Part shown: piece by piece, positions 21,764-33,500 of the stretch
Layout of the letters: every line of letters begins with the position of its first letter
Numbering within the stretch: the first letter of the stretch is position 1
Assembly: GCF_918797505.1 (NCBI RefSeq)
Contig: NC_092794.1
Coordinates: 72,887,345 to 72,951,344, forward strand
Source: Bemisia tabaci
Taxonomy: Eukaryota > Arthropoda > Insecta > Hemiptera > Aleyrodidae
Direction of reading: 5' to 3'
DNA: 64,000 nucleotides
The notes under the pieces: generated by a model
Databases searched by the model: none
Told to the model about the DNA's origin: nothing
What the model saw: the letters and a program-made list of their open reading frames with translations, nothing else
Position numbers and translations under genes: made by a program

Positions 21764-23411
21764 ACTTTTCTCTTGGGTAAGAATTTTTATATAAAATTTT
21801 CACTTTCAAAGATGTTAGTGCCAAGACTTTTCCAATGAAACTAAAAACATAAAAGGTCTGACCAACTGTTGAAATTTTATTTTTCACTTGGAGCAAACAA
21901 AATATGAGAGGAAGAACTGCTCACGACAACATTTGAACATTAAACTGTTGTATCGATGGTGTAACTCCAAGTGGCAAAATGAAAATATTTTATGAAAAAT
22001 AATTAATGAACAAAATTTAGAAAATAAAGAAAAAGTAGCTAGCATTAAAGAAAGGAAACAGACAATTTAAAGTATGAGTCACTATTTACCAAAGAAAATA
22101 GGTCTATTTTCTGTCAACAAAATGAATCTATTTTCCGTCTAAAAAATTGATAGGGCTATTTCCTCAAGAAAAAATATCCAAAAACCTGATGGAAAATAGA
22201 AAAAAAATTGGATATTTTCTTTATCTATTTCTTAGAAATTTAAAATTCAGAAAACATGTAGAAAAAACACAGAATGTAGACAACAAAATTTTCTTGTATT
22301 TATTGTCCGGAACATGGACAGAAAATAGAAGTTTTTTGATAATTTTCCTTTTTCTATTTGATAAATCTATTTTCTTTCCATTTCCTTTCTAATTTATTTT
22401 TCTGTTTGGAAAATAGATAATTTTTAAACTAGTGCCGGACAGGAAATAGAACCCTGTGCTACTTGGGACTGGAAAATCAATGTGCTTACTAACCGCAATA
22501 AATTGTTGGTTTTCAATTTTCGATCGTATTACCTTTATTCAAAAATATATCATTTGATAGTTTTACACAGGGTTATCGAGGAATATTCTTTAAAAATCAC
22601 AAAAAAATTATAAAAATTTTCGACCATCAGTTACTCTTCAAAAGAGTAAAATGTGATACCTACTTACAATGTTCTACTTATGTAAAAAAATGCATTTTTT
22701 CTAGTTTTCCTATTAATATGTGATCAATGCAGATGTCTATATCCCTTTTAATTACTTAAGCAATATTCAGAATTTTTTGCAATCATAGAAACTGTAAGCT
22801 TTAATGTAGTGGACGGGGAAAAAAATTAGGCTCTACAGCACATGTTTTCTCATCAACACTTCATGTAAAACGTGTTGATCATGTTAACAACTTTCAAAAT
22901 TAACTCATTGGTACATGGGAAATAAGTTTCAAACTTGGTTCACCTTACATCCAGAGAATTCAAACTCCCAGCGTACAAAAAAACCGGAAGCAGTGCTGGC
23001 CAAAGTAAACGATTAAATCAAACATTGCATTAGGCAAAAAACTAAAGTTTGGTTCTACACACAGCTTCATCCTTTTCTGATACGAGGCACTTTTTGTCTT
23101 ATCAAAACAAAAGTTATTGCACAGGAAAATTCTTCTGTCGTGAAATACATCAAAATCAGTTTAGTGCTCAGTTTGAAATCAGTAGAATCTGGACTTTAAA
23201 GAGAGAGAAAAGCAAATTAACATGGAAAAATACCATTATTTTCCACTTATGAGTTGAATTTTGAAAGTTTTAATAAGTCCATCATCCAAGGTTGTAAAAT
23301 GGCAGGAGTTTCCATAGTGCTTAGAACTGACGGTGATTAGGTATTCTACTTCAAGAGCCTCAAAATGAGAACGATGATTGCATCACAATTTATGATCAAT
23401 TGGTGATACTC
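21320..23411. other. AT-rich intergenic region with long A tract
   Basis: An uninterrupted run of about 53 A residues lies at 21710-21762. From about 22080 to 22450, TCTATTTTC/GAAAATAGA phrases recur on both strands, a decayed repeat. The stretch ends at the 3' side of the TMEM186-like gene; no coding region seen. Confidence 0.45.
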
Positions 23412-23728
23412 TTAATGCATGACCTCAGATCCAAAAATATAAATCATCGCCTCTTCATTGCGCACTTCCCCAAATCGAATGTTTAACTTGTAATGGTCAT
23501 CGTTTGAGCGTCTTTTTAAAGTTCGGTAAAACCTAAAGGGAGAGGCAGATCTAGCGAGTTCATTAACCGGGATTAAATCTGACTTGGGTATGGTGTCATC
23601 AGCTCTGTTTCCATCATAGTCCAGGTAACTGATTACAACTTGTTTTCCATCTTCCTTTAAGTATACTGCACCCACGAATCGATGACAGCATCGACTTGCA
23701 AGATAGAGGGCTAGGTAAGTAGATCCAC
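23412..23728 (-). CDS. TMEM186: TMEM186-like exon 3 (second membrane segment, matrix domain)
   Basis: Acceptor TTTTTCAG. The exon codes for the second membrane segment and the conserved C-terminal domain, ending in IFGSEVMH and TAA. Confidence 0.72.
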
Positions 23729-26700
23729 CTGAAAAATGTAAAAAGATATTCGTAGAAAAATTTTAAATATCTTCAGGATAGTCCAAAAGTCCTCCACCAC
23801 AAGCACCAGGCATTACCCCTGTAACTTTTTTACAGATTAAAAGAGAGACTTGAAATTTTAGTGCCCCTGTGTCTAAAGAAATGACTTTTGGGTAGCCCCA
23901 AAATTTAAAGCAGACCAACTTGAAAAGAGGCAAGAACTAGGTATTTATTGGGTGGCAACTAGGTGTTTATAGAGGTGGTGTGGGGCTTTTGGATTACTCT
24001 GTATGCTGCTGGGATTTATGCTAAATAATAAAATTTTGCCAAAACACAAGTTGAGTAAGTGTTCTGACTTCTGTCTGAAATGCATGAATGTCAACAAAAA
24101 CCAGAGCTGAGATTTGCTGCTCATAAAAAGACGTATTATCGCCTTGAATCCGAAAGAAATTTTGTCTGCCTCATGATACTCATTGTCATGAGGAAAGTTC
24201 AAGAGTAGGACCATCCAACTTGCAAGATAGCTCCTCAAGTCAGTTGGATCCAGTGATTCGTTGCTGTCGAATTCCCTTGGTCCTGCGACACTCGCGGTGT
24301 ATAGAAGCCTCCCGCAGTAACCGCAGAGTAGGCACCCCCCTTAATAAGATACAAGAGCATACCGTTCCATGAGTCAATCGCTAACGAATACAACAAAACC
24401 GTGCATCGTCTAAGTCCTCTCACAACATCATTACCTAATTTTATCTCATTAGTAAAGAAATACCTAATTGAATTTTGCTAAATAGGTATTTTTAAAATTT
24501 TTAAGTACCTTCCCACTTGGTCTACTTCTACATGTTACCGTTGAAATTTGTAATCAGTTATTAACTAGTTAATGTATAGAATAACTGAGGAGACCCGTTA
24601 AAGTATGGAATGTCCGACAATTATGTACGTTCATGGGTTATTGTATAGAAAAAAGAACGCCTCTTGGGGACAGTGTGTAATGCTCATCAATGAGAACCAG
24701 CATCTGGGGAATGCAGTAGAGGAGAAGGGGCTGCGAGAGGTTGAGTGATTGAGGAACGTCAATTGATAAAATTGTGGAAGGTGATAGGTTTTTGTATCGT
24801 ATTAAATAAATGAATGTGATTTAAAACAAGAGAGAAAAAAACAAAATTCAAAAATGCCTACAGAGGAGTCACCTATCCTCTGTCAGTCTCAAGCTTATTG
24901 TGTAATCCTAGATGTCATTCCTTGTCTTTGTGCAAAAATAAATAAACTTCTGCTCAACGTTCACTGAACGTTTCAGTTACAAATAAAAAAAATTGTCACA
25001 GTAAATCAAATTTCGTACTTAAAATTTATTTGATGTTCACTGAACTTTTCGTCTTCAGTATCGCATTGCATTGCATTGCAGGTTTCCTTGTTATGCGACA
25101 AACAAAAATTCATACGATCAAACGCTTTCACTGATGGGCCTCCGTGAATCTACAGAATAACTAGATATTCTATGCAATAACTAGTTAAAGTATGAAATAG
25201 AAATTCACTTTCATGCTTTAACTAAAACCACCCGTTATTCTATACATTAACTAGTTAATGTATGCATTTACTGAATTAAGCACTTTAATGGTAACTTATA
25301 CATGGTATTTATGCGATCTTGGCAGAACCTACATCCTGAGAAAAAATTTGTAAATAACTCCTATCTGCTTCTCTACCTCTTTGTGTATCTTTCGGTAACT
25401 TACCTCAAGAACTCTGATTCAATAAAATTCACAGCAAAAATTTCTAGTCTTCAATTAACATGGAGTTCTTTTCGTTCCAATGTTGTTGTTTCCACCTCTC
25501 AAAAGCTTTGTAGCATGAAAAACAAACTGCTAACTGCTTAAATTCTTATGAATGTATTTTCAGAGAAGAGGAAGTACAAAACATCCGCATACTTAATTAA
25601 ATTAACTAGAGGTGCAATTACCAACTGTAAGGGCAGCCATCCCTATCTCCGAAGACCAATAGTCCATTGCGGCTACAATAAAGGCATTGGCACTTACAAC
25701 GACAGTATAAAGCATTGTATACCTCCTCATTTTGCACACGAATCCTAGTTTTGGAACCTTTTGAGCCCTGAAAATAACATTTAAAAAAATTCATGAAAAA
25801 TATAAATACCTATATTTTTTACGATAATTAGACAATAAGTGCCTACTTGGATGGGAAAAAAAGAAAAAAAAAATAATGGAAAAGTTAAGACAAGAGAATT
25901 ACAAGAGGACCTGAGCAGGATGATTTTGAGAGTGTGCTCCAAATCATAGGTTCACTATCAACAGTGACAGTACTTACTAGGTATATTTTACATCGTGATT
26001 GCCATGTTTCAAAAGACAGAGCAACACAGTGGTTACCATAGTTGCCAACTATGAAAACCGTCATGGAACCAGAGAGCAAAGTTGCTTTGATCCACTCCAT
26101 CTCTACTATATTCTCAGAGATTGACAGGTAGATGGGCCTTTGGAAATTTCAAGTCCCGCAGGGTCACATCCAAAAAATGAGTGGTGCAGCCGGAGTAGGA
26201 AAGCACCAGCTGTGGGCTGATTAGTGAAATTGATACACAAAGCTATAAGCAAAGAAAACGAAGGGAAAATGAAGCAATTCTATTGGTTGAAACGCTTGGT
26301 TGTTACATACGAAGGGGGAGTATTGTGGACCAACAATAGGGTCCCTCAGGAGTTGCTGTTACTTAGTTAGTTTCGCTTACCTCCTCTGTCCATTTCAACC
26401 ACTGGCTCCCACCAATCCTCCACTGTCCCTTGGTCTGTCTTCTTTACTTATACCTTCGTCAATCTATCATGAATAATTAGCCTGCTGGAGTCCCTATAGC
26501 TAGAAACTAGCATTAGAAACCATATTCACAGTATGTTAGCACTATGGCAGGTTTGGGACAAGTATCTTTGCCGCATAAAGTCCTTACCAACCTAAGTGCT
26601 GGTGAACTCCATCAGTGAAGTACAATTCGAGTGGAAGATTATTTAATTCTCACTAACCATTGAGGATGAAGTTGTGTTAGCAAGAAAAGAAAAGGAAATA

Positions 26701-27023
26701 AAGTCTTACCAATAAATGGGGAGATAATCAGGGTGGACGCTGCTTCTTCCATCAGTGAGATTTGGGCTATTCCTGGTCAGGTTTAAGTGCTGGGATACTA
26801 TTAGATTTCTTCTGTGAATTAAGGATAAATATGGACTTGCAATAGAGGTGATACTGCGTAGCCTGGAGCACACAGGTGAAAACATACTGGTTCGTCCCGG
26901 AGAATAAAAGTGACGAATGTGACAGATGCAAACAGACCTGGTAAAAATAAAGAGGGAATTCTTTAGAATGTATTTAGATATTGTAAATATTGTCCTCTTC
27001 AGTACCGGTAATAAAAGGCTCAT
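23412..27023 (-). CDS. TMEM186: TMEM186-like mitochondrial complex I assembly factor, 3 exons, complete
   Basis: Spliced gene on the minus strand: exons 27023-26710, 25767-25622 and 23728-23412 join in phase (314+146+317 nt) into 258 codons plus TAA. All junctions are GT-AG, and an in-frame TGA lies upstream of the ATG. Residues 1-104 are basic, hydroxylated and low in acid, as in a mitochondrial presequence. Two hydrophobic segments follow at about 121-142 and 147-168 (TMLYTVVVSANAFIVAAMDY begins the first). The C-terminal half has the TMEM186 pattern RFVGAVYL, then a Pro-x-x-Asp-Leu-Ile-Pro segment, then a Tyr-x-Leu-x-(I/L)-R-(F/Y)-G strand and a terminal IFG. Known TMEM186 is an inner-membrane part of the MCIA complex that helps assemble respiratory complex I; it is about 213 residues in human, so this protein is longer at the N terminus. 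Family assignment is by remembered pattern, not by search. Introns carry a C-family MITE and the U element. Confidence 0.72.
24553..25264. mobile_element. MITE family U in intron 2 of the TMEM186-like gene
   Basis: TTAACTAGTTAATGTATAGA, then ATAAC, at the left end is inverted at the right end (GTTATTCTATACATTAACTA). About 710 bp; no transposase is visible. Confidence 0.65.
25622..25767 (-). CDS. TMEM186: TMEM186-like exon 2 (first membrane segment)
   Basis: Acceptor TTTTCAG, donor GTAATT. The 146-nt exon completes Trp105, codes for 48 residues including the first membrane segment, and ends one base into a Gly codon finished by exon 3. Both phases match the neighbouring exons. Confidence 0.7.
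26207..26489. mobile_element. MITE family C in intron 1 of the TMEM186-like gene
   Basis: Ends GCTGTGGGCTGATTAGTGAA and the inverse TGAATAATTAGCCTGCTGG. The body has TTCTATTGGTTGAAACGCTT and AGGGTCCCTCAGGAGTTGC. Confidence 0.75.
26710..27023 (-). CDS. TMEM186: TMEM186-like exon 1
   Basis: Begins at the first ATG after an in-frame upstream stop. It codes for residues 1-104 and two bases of Trp105. The donor GTAAGA follows directly. The segment is a candidate mitochondrial targeting sequence. Confidence 0.68.
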
Positions 27024-28670
27024 TACAGAGAAATTTAATTCATAAAACCTTCAACTGATCGATTATGTACTGGGTGGGTAGACGGATAATTGGTTTTACA
27101 TGCTCATTAATATTTGAAATTAAAATCTTACAAATAAGACGAAATTAGAAATGAAACACGGTAACACCACAAAATATTTCGAGTGACAGTTAATTTCTGT
27201 TATAGGTAACACTATCAAACTCAAAGTGGGACAAGCATAGACTCCTAAGCTTCGAATATCAATTAAAGTCGAAGCTACCGAAAACTATGCAAAAGGAGGA
27301 AAACCTGCAACTTTTCAAAAGAAGTTGTGAGACCCTTCTCATCGAAAAAAGCATGTACCTACTTTATAGATGATTTCCAATGCTTTAATTTTATTCTAAT
27401 GTTGTAATTATATTATATTACAGTGCGTTTGTAATGTAGGTACTCAGCTGATTCTGATCACTATATACCTAAATATTTGACACTATTTCATGTTTCAATT
27501 TATTTTGAAATTATAAATAAAGATATGAATAATAAGAAGATGAGAATAAGAGATAATTATTATTATATTAATATTAATCCTTACAAAAAACTTGTTCAAC
27601 GAGATCACTTTGAGGTTACAATAACAATAAACACCAACGTAGCCAAGACTACGTCATAATTAAAATTTCAAAATATTTTACCCGCCAGATTGCAACCAGA
27701 TTGCAACTCCAACCAATCCTAACCTCAATTTGAGCATAGAGAAAAAAAAGGAGGTGTTTGCATTTCGGGCATCTTGGAATATTTTGATGACTTGATGACG
27801 TAGGTGGGTACAGCTGGGTACAGGGACGTCCCCTTCACACTGTACCCACCTACGTCATCAAGTCATCAAAAAATTCCAAGATGCCCGAAATGCAAACACC
27901 TCCTTTTTTTTCTCTATGCAATTTGAGTTAAAGTGTAAGCACGTTTTCGTTTTCCGTCCGTGCTACCGCGATTTTGCATTCTTCGTGAACGAAAATCTCG
28001 TGTCTCGACCTCGGCCATCCACCAAGACCATGGATTTTGCTTAAATTATTTGTTGCGTGTCATTTCATGAAGCTGAAGCATGAACAATACCTAATTCAAT
28101 CATTCCATTGAACGTCAGTTGTGAATTTCGACGAGAATTCTTTTACTGAGTTTTGAGGGGTACTCCTAAGTAAGTATCCGACGGCCCACTCGTGCCAACT
28201 TCTTTTGCCTTTGCCCTCTCAAAAAATTTAGCTCTTTTCCTTTAATCATTATATGTAGACTCATTGTCAGTTTAATATCCAGTGAAATAATCGTGAGATC
28301 CCATCAGCAATATGCAACTCTTCCGCAGGCGTTAATGCACTTCAGTCAGTGCCTAATTTAAGTATTTGGAGCCGAAGGAGTTAGAGGTGCGGAAAACGCC
28401 TGATTATGCGCATGAAAATGTGTGAAGAGGGGCAATTTGGGTGGGTCATAAGCCGGAAATTAAAAGCTACAAGAAGATGAAAGTTCTAATTTTTGAAATT
28501 GGAGGGAAATTTTGTGAGAAGCTGGCGGGTAAGCATATGAAATCATGGAAAATTCTGCATCTCTGCGGGAGGCAGTGGTGCAGTACATGTACTCATTGAA
28601 ACTGTTCCTCAACATGGAAAAGTTGATGAAGTGAATCAAGAATCAACCTAAGGCTGTACTCGTCTTTGTT
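27024..28670. promoter_or_regulatory. Shared upstream region of two divergent genes
   Basis: Lies between the start of the TMEM186-like gene (minus) and the 5' side of the Lys/Ser-rich gene (plus). A divergent promoter is inferred from gene orientation only; I could not identify a TATA box or initiator with confidence. A donor-like CCTAAGTAAGTAT is at about 28163-28175. The long hairpin at 27723-27928 sits inside. Confidence 0.35.
27723..27928. repeat. Long inverted repeat, about 90-bp arms
   Basis: The left arm (27723-27813) and right arm (27840-27928) pair almost perfectly: AGGAGGTGTTTGCATTTCGG and GATGACGTAGGTGGGTACAG on the left are complemented on the right. A loop of about 26 bp separates them. 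Confidence 0.92.
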
Positions 28671-28677
28671 TTTGTTG

Positions 28678-28976
28678 CCTGCAGCCTGATCGTTGAAATT
28701 TTTTGTAGGTCGGGACGTCATAGATGACGTAGGTTAAAAGGTAAAGCGTGATTGGTCGGCTGTGTCTTATCGCTGCTTTGTCGTGCCTTTGTCAGGTGGA
28801 ATGGATGACATACTGTCGGAAACTTTAGAGGTGCCATCAGCTTGTCACGAGTACAACCCGACTTTGGCACAACGAAGCAGCGCAAAGACATAGCCGACCA
28901 AATACGCTCCGCCTTTTAACCTGTGTCATCTATGTCGTTCTAACAAACAATAAATTTCAACAATCAGGCTGCTGTG
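28678..28976. mobile_element. MITE family D with terminal inverted repeats of about 105 bp
   Basis: The left arm GCAGCCTGATCGTTGAAATT, ATAGATGACGTAGGTTAAAA, GGTCGGCTGTGTC is inverted at 28870-28976 (ATAGCCGACCAAATACGC, TTAACCTGTGTCATCTATG, TTTCAACAATCAGGCTGC). The outermost bases resemble family C. Confidence 0.82.
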
Positions 28977-29143
28977 GACGCCTTCGAAGGTTTGATTTGG
29001 ACCTGATAACACTTGAAAAGATGACAGTTGCAGAGATCTGGTTGTAGCCAAACTGTCGTAGAGTGTATCACAGAGGTTTAGTACAAAACTATAGAACTTC
29101 TGAGTCCATGTGTATAAAATCATCAGTAGCCTGTCTTTGTAAG

Positions 29144-29408
29144 CCTGCGGGCTGATTATTAAACTCAATAGGCAAAGAAGACACAGGGAACATGGAGGGG
29201 TACTGTTGGTTGGAACAGGTAGCTTCACAGACAAAGGAAAGAAATGATTGACTTAAAACAGGATCTCTTGCGGGTTGCCGTCCGTTAGTCTATTGCTTAC
29301 CTCCTTAGTCCATTGCAACCATTTGCTCTCACCTACAGGGTTGCTTTATTTTCAGTGTGCCGTCTTTGTCTACTGCTTCGTCTACCAATTTCAATAATTA
29401 GCCCTCTG
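29144..29408. mobile_element. MITE family C, intact copy
   Basis: Ends CCTGCGGGCTGATTATTAAA and the inverse TTTCAATAATTAGCCCTCTG. The body has ATCTCTTGCGGGTTGCCGTC. It lies about 170 bp after family D. Confidence 0.82.
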
Positions 29409-29409
29409 T

Positions 29410-30530
29410 AGAATCATTTTCATCAAGAGGGTTGGCAATTACAAATTGATTACTTGGAGACATCTGTTTTGTGCACAAATTTTTAATCAAGTAAATTGTA
29501 TCGCAATCGGCAAACTTTTTGCAGGGTTTCTTCAGAGGGAGACTCGTGTCAGATTTATGATCTGAGAAGCACCATTAAGTACTTACCCATGATGCGGAGA
29601 GAGGTACTTGGAACAGATGATTGCCAATGAGCCTTGAACCATTCTTGCAGTGCTCTCTTTGAATCGGAAACCAATGCATTTCTAATTTCTCAGTTTTCAG
29701 AGCAGCAGCCATACTACTGACAGAGGTTCTGCCAGCTGCATGCTCTATTACTACCTAGTTTGGTGGCATTCACACACCTACCGTAGAATATTTTGAAAAT
29801 GCCATGAGTTGATCTCGATTCATTCATGTTTAAGGTACTTATTCAAAATGCAAGATGAGACACACTGATAAAAGTCTGCCAGTACCAGTTGATAATCTTG
29901 TCAACTCCAGTTTGAGTCAGTAAAAAGTTATGAAAAAAAAAATAAAAAAATATCGCTACCTAGTTTTCAGTGAAATATTTTCAAGACTTGGAAGTGGAAG
30001 AATTTTCTTTTAAAAGAAGCTAGTTCTAATTATTTTTTTCATAATTTTTTTCCCCTTATTTTTCTTCTATCCACTAATTGAAATCTTTCCTCACATTATA
30101 TTGCCAAATCCTTTGCAACAGAATGTCTTTAACTTTTCTATTTTTTCTGACACCTCTCAGTCTCCTTCAAGTTTTAAAATTCAAGGAACTTCCTTATAAG
30201 GGACTAGTCGAATTATTTTCACCTCAATTACTTACCCACCAAACTTATTAATAGTGATGGCAAGAGAAAGAAGTAGTAGGCTCAGCCAATGGCAAGTTAT
30301 GCAACCTTCCTCTTGACTCACATTGTAAAGTCACCATAAAATATTTTTTTGTTTTGTTCGAACAATTACTTTAGATTTACTCCTCGTGCTGCTTGAGACT
30401 GTTTCACCGGCATCATTTTTGTATATGCTAAACTTATTATCTTCAATGAAAAACTATCTCTCAATCTTACACAAAGTGGAGTAGGTAGGTATTACTTAAA
30501 ATCTCACTCATTTTGTCTTTTCTGACTCTT
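29410..30530. other. Probable 5' intron of the Lys/Ser-rich gene
   Basis: Precedes the acceptor at 30538. AT-rich; no exon or clear repeat seen. Confidence 0.4.
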
Positions 30531-30538
30531 TGTTCCAG

Positions 30539-30566
30539 TATCCAGAATCCAATCAGTAGCTAAACC
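30539..30566 (+). other. 5' UTR part of the first coding exon of the Lys/Ser-rich gene
   Basis: A pyrimidine-rich acceptor ending TGTTCCAG lies at 30531-30538. The next 28 bases run to the ATG and contain an in-frame TAA. At least one non-coding 5' exon must lie upstream; a donor-like AAGTAAGTAT near 28166 is one candidate end for it. Confidence 0.5.
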
Positions 30567-33500
30567 ATGTCGACCTCAACCTCTCGAACTACCCGATCCA
30601 AAAAAGCAGATGTTTCTCAAGAGTTATCTCCCCAAACAACGGGAAGCATTGATGTGAATTCAGGAAGCGACAGTGGGGTAAGAACCAGCAGTAGACTCAG
30701 GAATCGCACAGAAAGTATGAGTAGTTTGATCGATGAAGCCAGCTCTACGCTCAATACCAGTTCTGCAAAGTTGAATAGTCTGAAAGAAATTGATGAAAAT
30801 GTATTGACACAATCCAAAAGGAGCAGCAGCAGGCTAAGTCAAAATCTTAGTCAAGAAAACGTAACAGCTGAACAAGGAAATAAAAGGTGTAGCAGCCGAT
30901 CCAGTAAGATTTCAGAAGCAGTTACTGCTGAAGATGTTCCAGACAATGCACCCACAACACGGTCAAAAAGAAGCAGTAGCCGATTAAGTCAAACTTCTGT
31001 TGCAAGTGATAATACTGATGGAATATCTCTCTCTCAGCAAGGCAGGAGGTCGAGCAGCCGCACAGCAAAAATTTTAGATGCTGTTGAAAATGTCTTGACT
31101 CCACCAACAACACGCAGCAGTAGTCGCCTGAGTCAAATATCAGAAGCAGAGAGCACGGAAAGCTTGTCCAATATAACCACACGTCGGTACGGCACTCGTT
31201 CAAGAAAAACTGATAGTGACACAAACATGGAAATTGCCACATCAGGTAGAAGAAGCAGCAGTCGCCTTAGCCAACTTTCAGATAGCTCAGAGAATTTGTC
31301 AGTAATCATTGAACCAGCATTCACCCGTTCCTTGAAGCAGAACTCTGATAAAGGACCAAAAGAGAAAGTGATTTCTGAGGTCATTGATATGTCTAATGTC
31401 TCCGAAAAAGATACCCCACGCATTGCAATAAAAGAGACACGAGAAAATAAACGTGAAAGTAAAAGGCTCAGCGTCCGAGGCAAATCAACCCTGGAAGACA
31501 TTCGAGAAGTGCAAGACGAAATTGCTCCAACGAGACGTAGCACCCGGTTACGAAGAGACTCTGAATCAACAGAAAAAAACGAAAAATCAACTCCAGTGAA
31601 AATTGGAAGCCGAAAGAGCATAATGTGTAGCACCCTTCAGAGAATACCGGATGAAGATGAAAACAAAGTTGGAAGTTCGCCTGAGAAAAAAAACCAAATC
31701 AAGGAAACAATCAGTGCATCAGAGAAAGATCAGGATACTGCTGAAGAAAATGGAAACGTAACAGAGCCAGACGGAATCAAATCTTCTGTTAATCAGGAAG
31801 GTGCAAATGAAACGTCCAAGAGTTCCGATGCCCAATTATACAGTCTGATCAGTTTAGAAATTTCCAGGGCCTCTTCTTCTGAGTCCTTGATGGAAGCCCA
31901 TGATAAGTCTGAATCGAAGAGCACCTCTAAGAAGAGACAGGGAGCTTGCAGTACAGCATTAATGTCCGAAAGGAATGACATTCAAATTAAAACATCTCCT
32001 GCAAGGAAAGAAGTGAGTTCACCAGTAAAGCAAACAGCCTCCAGTAAAGAAATTAATTCCGAAAATAATGACATACAAAGCAAAGCATCTCCTGCAAAAA
32101 AAGAAGGGAGTTCACCATGTAAATCATTCCAGAGAAAGCAGTGTGATATTAGTGTGGTTGACTGTAATAAGAAATCTACTCCCAAGAAATCAGAACGAAC
32201 CCTGCATAACTCCTCTGTCTGTGAAAATTCAACCCATGAAATGAGCCTTTCCTCCTCAGATACTGTGGTCCAAACTAAAGACGCTGTCAAGCAAGACGAT
32301 TTAGCGGATCTGAAGGTCTCAGCGCAAACCGATGAAGTTTTAAACCCAGCAGTAAGCTCAAATGATTCGCATCTTTTAAGTGATCAAAAAGATGACGAAA
32401 TTGACCCAAAATATTCTAAGGACAAACCTTCGGCTGCTGGGTCAAAATATATAATGCAAAATTCACCGAAGAGATCGAAATGTTTGTCTGTTGCAACACA
32501 TCCGCTCTGTGAAGATGGTTCAGCCCACCAAAAATCCGAGACTTTCACCAAACTGACACTTCAAGAAACCAGCCTGTGCTGTTATAAATTAACATTGGAT
32601 GGAACAAGCAATGAAAGCACAACTCAGAATCAAGTGTCACCTTCCAAAAATTCAAATATCCAAGATAAGATAGCCCTCTCTCCCCGTAAAAGTCTGTCGA
32701 TTATTGATCCGCCAAGTCCAGCAAGAAAAATTGATTCCTCTCTAGGTTCTGGACCCAATAAAGTATTTCAAGAAAAGCTGAATAAAACCATCACCAACAG
32801 CACAACTCAGAATCAAGTGCCACCTTCCAAAAATTCAAATATCCAAGATAAGATAGCCCTCTCTCCCCGTAAAAGTCTGTCGATTATTGATCCGCCAAGT
32901 CCAGCAAGAAAAATTGATTCCTCTCTAGGTTCTGGACCCAATAAAGAATTTCAAGAAAAGCTGAATAAAACCATCACCAACAGCACAACTCAGAATCAAG
33001 TGCCACCTTCCAAAAATTCAAATATCCAAGATAAGATAGCCCTCTCTCCCCGTAAAAGTCTGTCGATTATTGATCCGCCAAGTCCAGCAAGAAAAATTGA
33101 TTTCTCTCTAGGCTCTGGACCCAATAAAGAATTTCAAGAAAAGCTGAATAAAACAATCACCAACAGCACAACTCAGAATCAAGTGTCACTTTCCAAAAAT
33201 TCAAATATCCAAGATAAGATAGCCCTCTCTCCCCGTAAAAGTCTGTGGACTATTGATCCGCCAAGTCCAGCAAGAAAAATTGATTCCTCTCTAGGCTCTG
33301 GACCCAATAAAGAATTTCAAGAAAAGCTGAATAAAACAATCACCAACAGCACAACTCAGAATCAAGTGTCACCTTCCAAAAATTCAAATATCCAAGATAA
33401 GATAGCCCTCTCTCCCCGTAAAAGTCTGTCTTCTGTTGATCCGCGGAGTCCAGCAAGAAAAATTGATTCCTCTCTGGGCTCTGTACCCAATAAAGAAACG

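Noticed and set aside
24235..24423. Short minus-strand frames near 24000-24400, possibly extra exons of the TMEM186-like gene
   Set aside because: Exons 2 and 3 already join in phase with strong splice sites across this stretch; these frames would break the conserved protein.
25070..25081. Repeated ATTGCATTGC as a possible CRISPR-like or regulatory array
   Set aside because: Only three short copies; simple sequence repeat in a eukaryotic intron.
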